DNA of 64,000 nucleotides, from NCBI GenBank assembly GCA_037179335.1, contig JAKZHN010000013.1, positions 310,001-374,000 on the forward strand. The letters are read 5' to 3'. Below, piece after piece: positions 1 through 11,277 of the stretch (the first letter of the stretch is position 1; each line of letters begins with the position of its first letter). Below the pieces are notes generated by a model. That model searched no databases. It was not told the origin of the DNA and saw only the letters and a list, made by a program, of their open reading frames with translations. The DNA comes from Cyclaneusma minus (lineage: Eukaryota > Ascomycota > Leotiomycetes > Marthamycetales > Marthamycetaceae). Made by a program: the position numbers and the translations under genes.

Positions 1-2
1 AC

Positions 3-164
3 AGCGGGGGAAGAATGGATGAGAAGGCCTATACTGCTGAGCTCGACCAGGAAAGCGGCGAGAGCCCTTACGACAGCGGCGCCAACCATGTTGCTCTGGA
101 AGAAGCACTCGCCAGCACCGACACCCTCCTCATCTCAGAGCGTTGCGGTTCCATCGTACAATAG
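3..164 (+). CDS. 3' end of an unidentified protein (partial)
   Basis: An open frame enters from the left edge and ends at a TAG at 162-164. It encodes about 53 residues rich in Glu, Asp, Ser and Ala, ending in ISERCGSIVQ. The composition is that of an acidic, polar C-terminal tail, as seen on many fungal transporters and kinases, and differs from the surrounding AT-richer DNA. No domain is visible, so the product cannot be named. The gene body lies outside the window. A chance open frame cannot be excluded over this length. Confidence 0.4.
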   Translation, partial: SGGRMDEKAYTAELDQESGESPYDSGANHVALEEALASTDTLLISERCGSIVQ

Positions 165-1078
165 CAGGCAGCGACGTTGCGCGCAACATTCACGAAATGA
201 CGAATTTCCTAGCAGAAGACGACGCCTAGCCATTTCTTCGCAGCACATATTTTCTTGTAATATCTCGCACACGAATCACCACTTTTCGACATTTGGCGGG
301 CATAAGATATCCCATTTGCTTTTGCGTTTTTCTTACACCAGGCACACATCAGGGATCTCAGAGGGATAGACAACAGAATCAAACGACTTGGGATAAGTCG
401 AGGCGTCAATTTTGCTGGATCACATGGGCTAGAAGAAAGGACGCAACGGGCCTAACGGAGTTTCATTGGGAATACGTGATAGCAAAGGGAAGGGAATGGC
501 CTGGATGGCCTGCGGGTGATTATGAGCATTATAGCATGACTGAGCATGGGGTTTTGTGATATGTGATGAGAAGGCAGAAGGACAGAAGGATATCTGGTCT
601 AGGTAGCAATGATTGCAGGACAATATACCGTGGACTTGAAGTTCACTCTACAAAAGTGAGCTTGATTTTGGGATTTTATAAGTCACATGATATTAGACCT
701 CCTTAGTAATGTTGAGGATGTTTTGTGATTGGCTGTGATAAAGCTCTTATCGTGGGCGGGATGCCCGCTTTTCCTGGCATACGCCGCACGCTGACATATT
801 ATTTCCAACACTTCACCGCAAGACATTGACGGCCGATGACTTGCAGGCAGGCAGCTCGGCGCAAGTCCAGCAGCAATCCTTCGTGACCGACCGGTTCGAC
901 CGAGTTAATCAACGATTCCGGAACATCATACGACTATGGACAACAGCCTGCTGCGGGGTGGAGCACCGACACACATCCGGCCTTGAAGCTGGTCGCAAAA
1001 GTCTCGCAGCACGCCCATACCTTTTTTTGTAGCCGTAAGGCTAAGTGCCCGCGGTCTGGGCCGACGTCGACTGAAGCC
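165..1078. other. intergenic: 3' flank and promoter of the Zn2Cys6 gene
   Basis: No convincing coding frame is present. Short overlapping open frames at 209-623 lack any protein-like pattern. The right part (about 770-1078) should hold the promoter and leader of the regulator gene. An in-frame upstream ATG at 983 would add 32 residues to that gene but looks less likely than 1079. Confidence 0.5.
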
Positions 1079-4000
1079 ATGACAACCCATTCCCCGGCCT
1101 CGTCCGCCGGCGGCAATGGATACCCTTCGAAGCGTGCCCGCCGCTCGCCGCCAGACCCCAGGTCTCCTCCGTTGAACCTGCAGCAGCACGATGCCGCCGT
1201 GCCTTCGCCGCCGCAAGACGATGCAAATGATGCCAAACTGCCGGTCGCGACTACGGGCGGAAAGGCGGGCCAGAGCTCGAGCTTTCGAAATGTCTCGGCT
1301 TGCAATCGATGTCGCTTGAGGAAGAATAGGTGCGATCAGAGACTGCCGAGTTGTGCGAGTTGCGACAAGGCGAATGTGAGATGTGTGGGCTATGATCCGA
1401 TCACGAAGAGGGAGATTCCGAGAAGGCAAGATTGTTCCGTTACTTCAAGACTCTGCAGAGAAACAAGACTCTTCCGAGAAGATTTCTCTTGCTAAGGCGC
1501 TTCTTGTCGCTGACCGAATACGTGACAGCTACGTCTTCTACCTCGAGACCCGAGTCGCTTATCTTGAGAACCTCCTCGAAAGCCATCATGTGCCGTTCGC
1601 ACCAGCAGAAGTCCTGGAACCTGCATCGAGACCTGGCCCGGACCCCAATGCCGCCCAAACACCTACCGCTGAGGAATCGCCGGGCCAGCATAATGGACAC
1701 GATAGTAAATACCCGCTCCAGTCGGTCACGAGCCAAAGTGAGCCGACGATCAAGAAGCAAAGAGAAGAGTCGGACCGGCTCAACAAACTGGTATCGAACG
1801 TCGGCATGGTATCAGTTCAAGGAGCTTCGGATCCAAGATACCTGGGATCTACAAGTGGCATTTCCTTTGCCAGAGTAGTCTTTGCTGCAGTAAAGTCTTC
1901 TATAAATGCCTCCGGAAGTGACAGAGGATCTGTCAAAGGCATCACCACAAACCTATCGTCCAAAGCCACCGGCTCTGGCGGTACATCTATGCGCGACTCC
2001 TTCTTCGGTCTGCAGACGAAGCCTACAATCAGTCAAGCTCCCTTCCCAGACAAGGCGCTTGGGCAGAGATTAGCCTATCTATATTTTGAGCATGCAAATC
2101 CGCAAATCCCCATTCTTCACAAGGAAGAATTTACCAAGATGTTCGAAGCAGCTTATGCTGAAGGACCTGACCGGGTCAGGACACCGCGGGAATTATATAT
2201 GCTAAATATTGTTTTTGCTATTGGGTCCGGTATTATATATGGGGAATCGAATGCCAGTGCCAGTGATCGATCAAGAGCCAAGAATGACAAAGGACAGGAG
2301 GGTAAGCAAGACTCGCCCAGCCGTGGAAGCACACAGTGTCAGCCAGAGGAGTATCACGCCAGTGCTATTGTGCATCTGGAATCGTGCTTGTCTTCGGCGT
2401 CTACTTCTGATCGACCAGAGGCTTTTGGCGGCGGTTTGGAAGAACTTCAAGCTGTTCTGCTGCTGGCTGGGTTTGCGCTTCTCAGACCTGTCGCTCCGGG
2501 TCTTTGGTACATTGTAGGAGTAGCAGTGCGATTAGCTGTTGATCTAGGTCTCCACTATGAAGACGGAAAGGACCTTGATATTGGACTTGAAAATCCGCAT
2601 GAAAAGAGGGCCGAGGACATCAGTGAGGAAACTCACCGGAAGAGAGAGCGCGGACGGCGACAATACGTGCGAGACTTCCGAAGACGACTTTGGTGGTGCG
2701 TGTACAGCCTTGACCGTTTAGTTTCAACTTGTGTTGGCCGTCCCTTTGGAATTACCGACCAAGTCATAACCACCGAGTTCCCGTCTTTGCTCGAGGATAA
2801 GTATATAACTCCCCAAGGCTTCATCGAGCCCACGGGCGGTGCCACAGAATCAACCTCGAAAGTCGTCGCCCACCACTATTTCCGCCTCCGTCTCCTGCAA
2901 TCCGAAATCCTCCAAGTTCTCCAACACCAACAAGCACGCCTAGCACGCGCCGGCGGTGCAAACCAGAAAAACCCCTACATGCACGTCGACCTTCCCTCGC
3001 CCTTCCTCAGCAAGTTCGCCTCTTTCCGCGACTGGCGAATCGACATCGACAAGCGGCTCTGGCACTGGAAATCCTCCGCTCCCACGAAGCGCGAAACCGG
3101 CGTAGCCTTTTGCGTCGAGTTCTTGGAACTCAATTACTGGCAAGCAGTAATTATGTTGTATCGCCAAAGTTTGTCCGTACCACCTGTGTTTGAAAGCGAG
3201 TTTAGCACTGCCAAAGAAGTCGAGAGTCCCAGTGCTTCGGGACCTAGCATGGAGCTGATGGAAGACCAGGAACGCGTGTTTCTGAAGGTTGCTGAGGCGG
3301 GGCAGAGAGTGCTGAGGCTGTATCGACAGTTGCATCGTGTGCATCTTGTGAATTACACGTTTTTGGCTACGCACCATTTGTTCATGGCGGGCATTTCGTT
3401 TCTGTATGCAATTTGGCACTCGCCTGTTGTACGGAGTCGTTTGGTAAGACTGTCTGAATTTTGTTTTGAAACCAGGAGAATTCTTTGAAAAGGAAGGAGA
3501 GAGAGAGCTAACGAAAATTCGATCGATAATAGACGATGGACGAAGTCGACTTTACGATCCTAGCAGCGACGTCGGTGCTGGGCGATCTGATCGAGAAATG
3601 CCCGCCGGCGGAAGCGTGTCGTGATGCGTTCGATCGCATGTCCAAAGCTACGGTGCAAATGTGCATGTCCACAACTGGCTTCAGCGCCGGCGCGCTGAAC
3701 CGCGCTCAGAGTCATCGAGAATCGTCAGATCGCGGACACGCCGGCAGCAACGAAAGAGACTACTTTGCTAATGCAACATCGACGCAGTTTGCGACTAGCA
3801 ATAGCCGACAAGCTAAAACGCATCCTAACAATTCTAGACCGATGAAAACACCGCAGTTCGATATGGATCTCAATGAGCTGTTTGGCGGGGCCATATCTCC
3901 CAATGTGCGGAAGCGAGCCTCGTCTCCGCCGCCCGCGAATTCCGCGAACTATAAGCGCTCGCAGGTGCCGATGGCTGGGAACGCCACCCGCTCCGGCGCG

Positions 4001-4531
4001 GCCGGGCCCCAGATCAAGGTCGAACATTCTCCCTATGGCGAGAGGAGAAGTCAGCAGGCTTCGTTGTATGGGAATGGTAGCATGGGATCGGGGAATGTGA
4101 ATGCAAATCCCTCTCCCGCGACTTCATCGAATTATGGCATGTCGCCGGCAATGGACACGTCAGCAATCGATCCTTCGCTATTGCCATCGCCGCACCAAGG
4201 ACAGCAGCAAATGCAGAGCGTGCAGAGTCCGCACTACGGCGGCGGTGGCGACGGAACGGCCCAGGCGGAAAGCGGGGCGCCGATGTATGGCTTCGGTCAG
4301 GGTCTGGATGAATTTCAGCTGCAAGGCCTGGATCTGGGATTTCTCCAGGGGAGTGGGCTGGGTGGTGTGCAGGGCGCGAATGGTGAGGCGATGCAGGCAC
4401 AGACGGGCATGGATTTGGGGTTTGGCCTCGGATGGGAGGCGGCGGATCATGATTTTAGTGAGGGGAATGGGGTTGATCTGTTTGATGGGTTTTTCTTTGG
4501 GGGGACGGGGGGGAATTTTGGTGGTGGGTGA
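1079..4531 (+). CDS. Zn2Cys6 transcription factor, PPR1/UaY-like (purine/pyrimidine regulator family)
   Basis: Three exons, 1079-1425, 1529-3443 and 3533-4531, give about 1086 residues. The N-terminal zinc cluster (residues 75-102) has six cysteines in the spacing CNRCRLRKNRC...CASC...C. It is followed by a linker and dimerisation stretch reading EIPRSYVFYLETR, the hallmark of the PPR1/UaY branch. A fungal_trans domain spans roughly residues 290-540 and includes RRRLWWCVYSLDRL. A second conserved block after the last intron reads TMDEVDFTILAATS. The C-terminus is Gly/Gln/Met-rich and probably activates transcription. Intron 1 (1426-1528) has a GC donor (AG|GCAAG) and a CTGAC branch site; intron 2 (3444-3532) is canonical. 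The length matches A. nidulans UaY (about 1060 aa), an activator of purine catabolism. Family membership is firm; orthology to uaY is inferred. The first good ATG (1079) was preferred over an in-frame ATG at 983. Confidence 0.88.
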
Positions 4532-5479
4532 GGTGCCTGCCGGGTGGGTGGGGTTTTGATGTCGGTGATGTCGGTGATTTTTCGAGACGTGCGGAGGTTT
4601 TGGTGAGAAGGCCTTCGTGGGCTGTCCTCCGTGGGATTTCCTTCGAATGATGTGTCTGTCTGTCTCGCAAGAGGTGGTCTCCTTCGAAGTCGTGGCCTGG
4701 AGATGCGAAATGTAAAGTGAATAAAGTGAGCGGCGGTGCTGCTCGTTTTTGAATGTCTGATGCGGACTTTCGGAATTATGTGCATGGCATAAAACTTACA
4801 TTACTGATGGTGTATAGGGAGGCTAGCATATCCTGCCGAATGTATCCGTTCTATGATAGTTATGCTTCGGTCGCATTATATGTTGCGGGAAAACGGTGGG
4901 AGACACATCATCCATGGAGCAGAGATAGTAGGTAATATCAGAGCCTCTCGAATGGATTTGATGGTATTTCGGAAGCTTGCTATCTGATTCTGCCCAGGGG
5001 ATACGGACCCAACGTTTTTGATGCTTCGAGGTTATGCTCTCAGATCGGGGCTAGCCTTGGGTGCTTGGTCTGGTCTGGCTGGCCCTTTGGGCTCCAAGCA
5101 GCTTGGGTGGGAGTTGTCTCTGATCAGTGAGCAGAGAATGACATCTGGTGCTGAGGTGGGGATGGTTGACGAGATACATGTCTCGGGCTTTGCATACAAC
5201 ATACTATCATGCCTCAGATCACTGTTGCATGAAGTAGGGACCATCGACTCATGGAGAAGCGAGACTGCCGTCGATTTCTCTATTTTTGTTACTGGTTTGG
5301 CGATGAGTCTAATCCCGGGATGGTCGTGGAAGTATCTTTCCGTTTCTCTGCTGATTATGGAAATTTGGAAATTTGGCATAGGTTGCTAGAGTGAGGATTG
5401 GAGGTGAGTGGGGATGGTGAAATGGGTGACTGAGGATTGGAGGTGCGGGTTGCCGAACGCGGACTGTTTTCGGTTTCTG

Positions 5480-5830
5480 CATACTTACCTGATAACGAGA
5501 GATGGAGCTGGTGATGATAAGGGAAACCTGGTAAGGCACTGGTGGCACCGAGAGAAGAAGCTGGCGATGAGAGGGGAATCTGGTACCGGGAGCAGAAGCT
5601 CGATACGCGAGGAATAGCTCGAGACGAGAGGAGAAGCTGGTGTTTGGGCTAGGACGAGAATGAAGGCAGTCAGGGGTGATTACTCTAATCGCGGTGACGG
5701 GAGGGGTGGAATCTATGGACGTGGACTGTTTCAGCTTCGGCAGAACGACCTGGTGACATGAGAAGAAGCTGGTTATGAGAGGAGAGGTTGGTGATGAGGG
5801 AAAAAGCCAGTCATGAGAACCAGAGCCGGT
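5480..5830. repeat. degenerate purine-rich tandem repeat field
   Basis: Variants of a short motif resembling GATGAGAGGAGAAGCTGGT recur many times (for example near 5500, 5560, 5620, 5765 and 5785) with irregular spacing of about 25-50 bp. The units are heavily diverged. The minus-strand open frame across 5309-5860 is a product of this bias rather than a gene. Confidence 0.45.
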
Positions 5831-5971
5831 CATCTCATTACCTAGCTTGGACCTCATCACTTGACAGATGCCCTTAGCCGCTATATTCTACGACGAAGAG
5901 AAGCGGGAGTATCCATTCAAGAAGAATATGCCGCTGCGGAAGCCGAGTGCGGAAATATGGAAGTCATCAGG

Positions 5972-6530
5972 TCGCACACGGAGGTATCATTGCGTTGATA
6001 TGTCCTGAGTTTGTGGTTTCTACCTTGACCTTACTCCTTTGGTGTCGGTCTCCGGCCCCCACGATTCGACATCTCCCAGCTTGTGGGTATTTGTTTTCTC
6101 GAAGAAGACTTGGACCGTGGGAAGCCGAGAGGGGAGACATAGGTCACACACGGAGGTATCCATTTGCGTTATTGGCATCATGATGTATGTTTCTAAAATT
6201 GTGGATTTCTGGCTTTCCTCCTTCCACCTGGTCCCCCGTGCTGGGTCTTCGCGGCTCAGGGAATTCCCCAACCCAGGGGGATTTCACGACCCGGGAGATT
6301 TGCCGGCACGTGGGCGTTTCTTATCTCGTCGTCCTCGCGCATTAGGTTGCACACGGAGGTATCCATTGCGTTGGTACCTAGGTATTCTCTGAATTGTGGT
6401 TTTTGGCTTTCCTCGTTTCGCTTGGTCGCCGGCGTTCACGAGCTGTAAATTCCCCAATAATGTAGGAGAATGCCCAACTCGGAAGATTCCCCGGCTCGGG
6501 AGTATTGTTTTGCTCGTCGTTCTGCCTTGC
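5972..6530. repeat. three degenerate direct repeats of about 170-200 bp
   Basis: The phrase CACACGGAGGTATC recurs at 5975, 6147 and 6350, offsets of 172 and 203 bp. Each time it is followed by a CCATTGCGTT-like stretch and then by TTGTGGTTT or a close variant, a pyrimidine-rich stretch and a short CCCCGGCTCGG-like block. Divergence is high, so these are old tandem duplications. No protein is encoded. Confidence 0.55.
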
Positions 6531-6965
6531 ATGTCTAGCTTCGCTCTTTATCGGTCTTTATGACTTCTTAGCGTAGAGCTCTCGAAGCTCCAGTCGTCCA
6601 GACTTCCCCAGCACGTGAGATGCAGTTTCCCTCGTCGACCTCGCTGCTTTGACCTGTAGCCTCGCTCTTTTTCGGCCTTTGTGAATTCTTGGCATCGGAG
6701 TTTGGAGGGTTGTGGAGGGGTAGTTTCGGGGCTTTTCCGAAGTTTCGATGTAACGGAAATTTCTTACATCAGTACCTAGCTATTCCAGAATCCTCCGACC
6801 TGGCTGTGAACTAATTCGGAGCACATCCTTCCCGACCTCAGACCCTTGGTCGCTTCTCTTGGCTAGGATCTAGTACAATGCAAATACATATGTGGAGTTT
6901 GAAACATGGTCGACCAAGACGGCAGGCTGATCACCCGGGTCTTGTTCCTGGATTTAGTTTGCAAT

Positions 6966-7020
6966 GAGACGGCAGCGAGACGGCAGCGAGACGGCAGCGA
7001 GACGGCAGCGAGACGGCAGC
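6966..7020. repeat. 11-bp minisatellite, five perfect copies
   Basis: GAGACGGCAGC is repeated five times without mismatch (55 bp). Shortened, decayed units follow (AGCTCGGCAGCTAGATGGC). Perfect identity shows recent expansion by slippage, in contrast to the decayed repeats on either side. Confidence 0.95.
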
Positions 7021-7284
7021 TAGCTCGGCAGCTAGATGGCTCGATTGAAGCTTCGAGATAGTACTGTGTGCTGCCGAAAGTGTCAAATTGGCTGTTTGGG
7101 CGTTGCTCGGAAGGTGAAGCCGTGTCGATCTTCTGTTTGACAGGGAAGCGGTTTCTATATTTGTTCTGGCAGTTGCTAAACTAAGCCCGGAAGCACGCTC
7201 CAAAGTTCAGGGTTCAGTTTCAAATCTTCCTGAGCGTAACTTCAGCATTGGCAACACAGATACAGTTTTCAAGGTTGAAATGTG

Positions 7285-7570
7285 GTGAAATGTTTGGGCA
7301 CTCCCAAAGACCCAACGGCTGGCATTTTGGCTAATACTTCGGCTGACTATGACAACCATTGAGCTTCTGATTGATTTGAATACAGCTGATTCGGTTTTTC
7401 ACCACGCTCCAGAAGGATAATGCTCCGTGTTTGGGCACTTTCGAAGGTCCAACGGCTGAAATTCTCGATGACTATGACTATCAGAGAGCTCCTGATTGGT
7501 CTCCATCACATGATTGTGATATCAGCCATGCTATAGAAGGTTAATGGTCCGTGTAACCTGTGTCCGAGAA
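7285..7570. repeat. two to three degenerate direct repeats, about 147-bp period
   Basis: TGTTTGGGCACT occurs at 7291 and 7438. In both copies it is followed by a CCAACGGCTG block, then GACTATGAC, then a GATTG-containing stretch. A third, poorer copy starts near 7535 (AGAAGGTTAATGGTCCGTGT against AGAAGGATAATGCTCCGTGT). This is old non-coding duplication. Confidence 0.5.
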
Positions 7571-8976
7571 TTGTGGTTTGTGGATCTTGGCTCACTTAGG
7601 GCATTATGATGCACGCCTGAGGGTTCAAGTTCGCGGTCCGGATCTCTAGCAAGCTTTGGCCTGGGGCATTCATCGGGTAATCCAAAGGGTGAGGCGTTCA
7701 GCCGGACCTAGCACTTGAGTTCGAGCCGAACGCCTAAGCCGTGTATGCATCTTTAACCTGCACTGGGGTACCATACTGGGGATATCTATGGATGCGGAGT
7801 AAAACTTCGTGCATCCATGGAAAGAAAAACTCCGATTTACTTCGATTCTTGGAGATTGGGCGGAAGGGTATCCATGTTTCATTGAACTTTGAATTTACAA
7901 ACTTAAAAGGTTTGTTGATAAAAATAACCGGGGAAGACAATAGAGCAAAAGCCACTTGTCATTGAAACATTAGTTACACGAGCTCGATCCTAAGAGGGCC
8001 CATTTAAGCATTGAGATCTGAGATGGACAGGCCGGTCAAGGCGGTGAAAGCTTAATCACAGGTGATCTGCACTGTCTTCCGCAATAAATCCTTGCTGACA
8101 GACGTCAGGAACGTGGATCGCACAGACGCCGTCTTTTATTGCCGGAGTGTGGGGTATTTTGTGTGGCAGACGCAGCTTAAAATCACGGGAAAGTCACCAA
8201 TCGTGGGCTTCGATGACAGTCTGGCTGGACCCCGTAGGTAATAGCTGCGGGACAAGGAGGCCGGCCGGCGGAAGCTGCCCGACAACTGTAGAGCCGTCCA
8301 AGAGCTCAGACATGGTGTTCGTGCCTGACGCTGTGCTAGCGGACTTGTAGACCGTCTTCCAAAGCGGGAGGCTGCCTCCATGTCTTTTTTGGGCAAGGCT
8401 TCTGCGAGAAGGGGACGCTACTGTACTGCATCATAGACTTGTGGATGCCAGACCGTAGCTAGTTGGACCAGGAACAGTTTGTAGGAGTCATGGAATGCCG
8501 GAGACGGCGATCTTGGCAGAGACGACGGAGGATACATGTATCAGGTTAGGGTACCTTCCTTTGCAAGAAGCCCCTGGCTAACCTAGTGTCAAGCCCCAGG
8601 TGACCAATACCTGTCGAGGCTGCCGTCAATATGCCGAAGTCAGTGCATTCGATGCTTGTGATTTAGCACTAACGGGTCTTGTCTTCACAGCCGACGACTT
8701 GGCGATAGACACCTGTGGAGCTTAATACATAAGCGCTTTGCGACGGTCCCCCTGAACCGTCACTTTCAAGGAACGGCCTTTGCTATATCATCACAGTCTT
8801 ACGCGTCACATTTCAGCCTTCTCAATTCAAGTCTCTTCCACACTCTAAAGGAACGCGTCACTCAACGTCTGGCTTCCGTCTCTGACATCCAACCAACCTT
8901 TTCCACACTATCTCCAAGAGAGCTGTATTCAGCGACACGAGTCTTCCTCCTCGCTAGCCTCTCATCAAGCTTTAAA

Positions 8977-9363
8977 ATGGCTACTTCACCGAGAATCAAC
9001 ACTCTCCCTCCTCAGCCGGGCCCACCACCCAGCCAACCTCTCCCTCCACTTCCCCTCTCCGCAAGATCAAAATACGCATCCATGTCTCCAACCTCGCCAA
9101 CCTCGCCAATATCGTCCAGCTCCCCAACATCTCCAACATCATCAGCTGCTCCGACAAACCCTTTCACCAGTTCGCCTACGAGCAACAACAACATGTTCTC
9201 CGATCAAACTCAGAACGCAGAAAGACGCCGATCCGTCCAGCGTGTCGCATCATGGCTCGTCGCGACTGTGGACCCCAACATCGCTTATGACTCCATACTG
9301 CGACGCATGTCTTACGCAAAAGGCCCCCAAGGGCAAGCAGGAACTGTAATTTCCGAGTCGTGA
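8977..9363 (+). CDS. small Pro/Ser-rich protein, function unknown
   Basis: A single-exon gene of 128 residues. The first 70 residues are low complexity (Pro, Ser, Thr; repeated SPTSPTS units) and probably disordered. The last 45 residues look like a conserved folded or helical tail (RRRSVQRVASWLVATVDP followed by NIAYDSILRRMSYAKG). No signal peptide or membrane segment is seen. A C/T-rich leader of about 150 bp precedes the ATG, typical of expressed fungal genes, and the ATG context (TTTAAAATGG) is favourable. I do not recognise a family. The coding call rests on the leader, the start context and the tail's composition. Confidence 0.65.
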   Translation: MATSPRINTLPPQPGPPPSQPLPPLPLSARSKYASMSPTSPTSPISSSSPTSPTSSAAPTNPFTSSPTSNNNMFSDQTQNAERRRSVQRVASWLVATVDPNIAYDSILRRMSYAKGPQGQAGTVISES

Positions 9364-10607
9364 TTATTTGGATACTTGAGCAGGGCGTTTGGGTCTGGGA
9401 AAAGGTCGACGACGGGTCACTGGACCGTTACTACATTTCTTTAAGTTTAACGATGGAATGTATTCTATGACAGGGTCGCAGGACGACGGAGTTTGGAGTC
9501 TCGGATGCAGGGTTTTTGGAATGGGTATGGGAAGGGCCGCGCAGAGATATGGGACGAGCATGATTGGGATCTCGTCTTTTTGGGGTGATTTAAGCAGGAC
9601 TCGACAGGGTTGTACCATTACCAATAACTGATATAAATGCATATCAAAGGCACAAACATATTCACTTCTGTGATTCCAGTTCTATTTCATTACCACCCAT
9701 GTGAACCTCCAACTTCCAGATTATTTGAGTCTTTGGTTCCATGGGCCGGTCTAACCGTCTGAGAGTAAGCTCAAGTCCTGGCTGACCTAAATTTGGTAAG
9801 GACACTGTGTTCACAGAATGTCAAGCCACAACTTCACTTTTCAGCTCAACCTTCCTTGACCAGCAGAGTCGGAAGAAGAGCCCGACAGGCCCCAAAATTG
9901 CATGAAAGAGTTTGCTCAACGGTCAGTAGAATGTTCCGGATATTTACCACGGGTATCTGTCTCGGCTTTTTCTGACTTCTGGCAAGGTCTAGAGACTGGA
10001 GACTTAACAAGCTAAGTAGCAAACTCTGGTTTATTCACGATCAAAGCAAGATAAGAGTTCAAAACCCGAAAGAGCTGATTGCAATTCCGGGCTTCCAGGT
10101 TATCAAAACAATCAGTGAAACTTGGTTTGTGGGTGCTGGTTAGAATCAAAAGACAAAGTGAGCTACAGGGCCGGGACCGCCAGCTGGAATGGGAAATCAA
10201 ATCCTTTGTATCACATGCACTGGCAATGATTTTAGTCTTACCTCACTCATTCCATCCCAAATAGAAAGTTGCACTGTGTTGCACTCGTCGTAAGTCCCAG
10301 AAAAAGTCCCATCAAAAACTAACTTGGTCCCACGGTCCAGGAATATGGGGCCAGCGGGACACGGTGGAATCTTGGACCACAAGAAGTAAGGATCCACGAG
10401 TTTTCTGATTTGAAGGAATATCTCGAGCACCGAGGAGATATGATTTGATTCCAGAAGTAGACGAAAGCTATGAGTTGTCCGATAGCTTCTACATGTGTCT
10501 GCTTGAAAATTACCATAACATTCCCCTTCCATGACCACCACCAACAAAGTGAATAAAGCAAGATCAAATTGAATCCAACCAGTCAAAAACTGTCCAAAAA
10601 AGAAACC

Positions 10608-10745
10608 GAGCTGTGTTTGAATTGAACAGACACCCTTCCAGATTTCACCGGTTGACCAAGCAATCAAGTGGTACCCCCCGCAGTTTGGGACAAGATGCTA
10701 GGATTGCCATTGTAATCGGACGCGCTACCATTGCGCCAACAGCTC
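10608..10745 (-). repeat. tRNA-Trp-derived SINE-like element, copy B
   Basis: Read on the minus strand, the element begins with a tRNA-like 5' half: acceptor strand GAGCTGT and D arm GCGC-AATGGTA-GCGC containing the pol III A box TGGCGCAATGG. An insert of about 80 nt follows, then a 3' half with a T arm and the matching acceptor strand ACAGCTC. The first 40 nt, including 4 nt upstream of the acceptor, are identical to the copy at 18309-18457, and the 3' half is nearly so. One T-stem pair is broken here (TTCAATT loop). A T-run follows, as a pol III terminator would. Confidence 0.6.
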
Positions 10746-10854
10746 TGTGAATATTTGATATGGGAAAAACGCACATATTGGTCCATCTAACCGTAGCGCC
10801 ACGTTTTTCTTTGAAAAATCTGGCCGGCTACTCTATCGAGTAGTGCCTAGCAAA

Positions 10855-11016
10855 ACGTAAACACCAGCAAAATGTAAATTGTTTAATTTAGCTTAGCGAA
10901 AAAAAGTGGCATTTCCCAACTCGGTTTAGCAAGCAGAGCAGAATTTACTAAATCAGAAATAAGCGCTTTTGCACTAGCCTGTAATTAGGTGATTTACGTA
11001 TTGCTGGTGTTTACGT
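10855..11016. mobile_element. MITE-like element with 16-bp perfect terminal inverted repeats
   Basis: ACGTAAACACCAGCAA at 10855-10870 is matched by its exact reverse complement at 11001-11016. The similarity continues inward imperfectly for about 25 more bases (GTAAAT...TAATT...AG on both sides). The 162-bp interior is AT-rich and non-coding. No target-site duplication is clear, so the superfamily is unassigned. Confidence 0.6.
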
Positions 11017-11277
11017 TCCTCACCCATTCTCGACGCCCAATAGATTCATGACCCACTTCTGTTGATGATCTTTAATTACTGGGTTTACCCTAATCATTTG
11101 GATTTCTCAGAAGTACTTGGATTCCTCGCACTTACTGAAAGTCCTCGCAATTACTTGGATTTCTGAGATTCTCTGGAGTCTGGATCACTTGAATTTGCCC
11201 AATTCCGAGTTACCGAGGTTTATCTCAGTTCCTTCGGTTCTCTGAATTACCTGGATTCATCCCAAAAAAGCCAACTA

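Larger units (their letters stand above)
4532..8976. other. gene-poor region with degenerate repeats
   Basis: About 4.4 kb without a convincing gene. Frames of 115-183 codons occur on both strands at 5.0-5.9 kb, but they are low-complexity translations of repeats. Recognisable contents are a purine-rich repeat field (about 5480-5830), a three-copy degenerate repeat (5972-6530), an 11-bp minisatellite (6966-7020) and another two- to three-copy repeat (7285-7570). From about 8780 the strand becomes C/T-rich, as expected of the leader of the small gene at 8977. Confidence 0.55.
9364..11277. other. intergenic region with a SINE-like copy and a MITE
   Basis: No gene is supported. The stretch holds the 3' flank of the small gene, a minus-strand tRNA-derived repeat (10608-10745), a MITE-like inverted-repeat element (10855-11016) and, at 11080-11250, weak repetition of a TTACTTGGATTTCT-like phrase next to the stop of the minus-strand gene. 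Open frames at 9364-9642 and 10197-10667 have no protein-like features. Confidence 0.5.

Noticed and set aside
983..1078. Upstream in-frame ATG of the zinc-cluster gene
   Set aside because: The added 32 residues lack family-like sequence; the ATG at 1079 is a better fit.
1383..1528. Start of the long frame at 1383 as a separate gene start
   Set aside because: It reads through the GC-AG intron; splicing restores the conserved zinc-cluster linker.
5018..5389. 123-codon plus-strand frame overlapping a 115-codon minus-strand frame
   Set aside because: Neither shows protein-like motifs, and both lie in repeat-rich, gene-poor DNA.
5309..5860. 183-codon frame on the minus strand
   Set aside because: Pro/Ser-rich translation of a purine-rich degenerate repeat field; no start context, domain or conservation signal.
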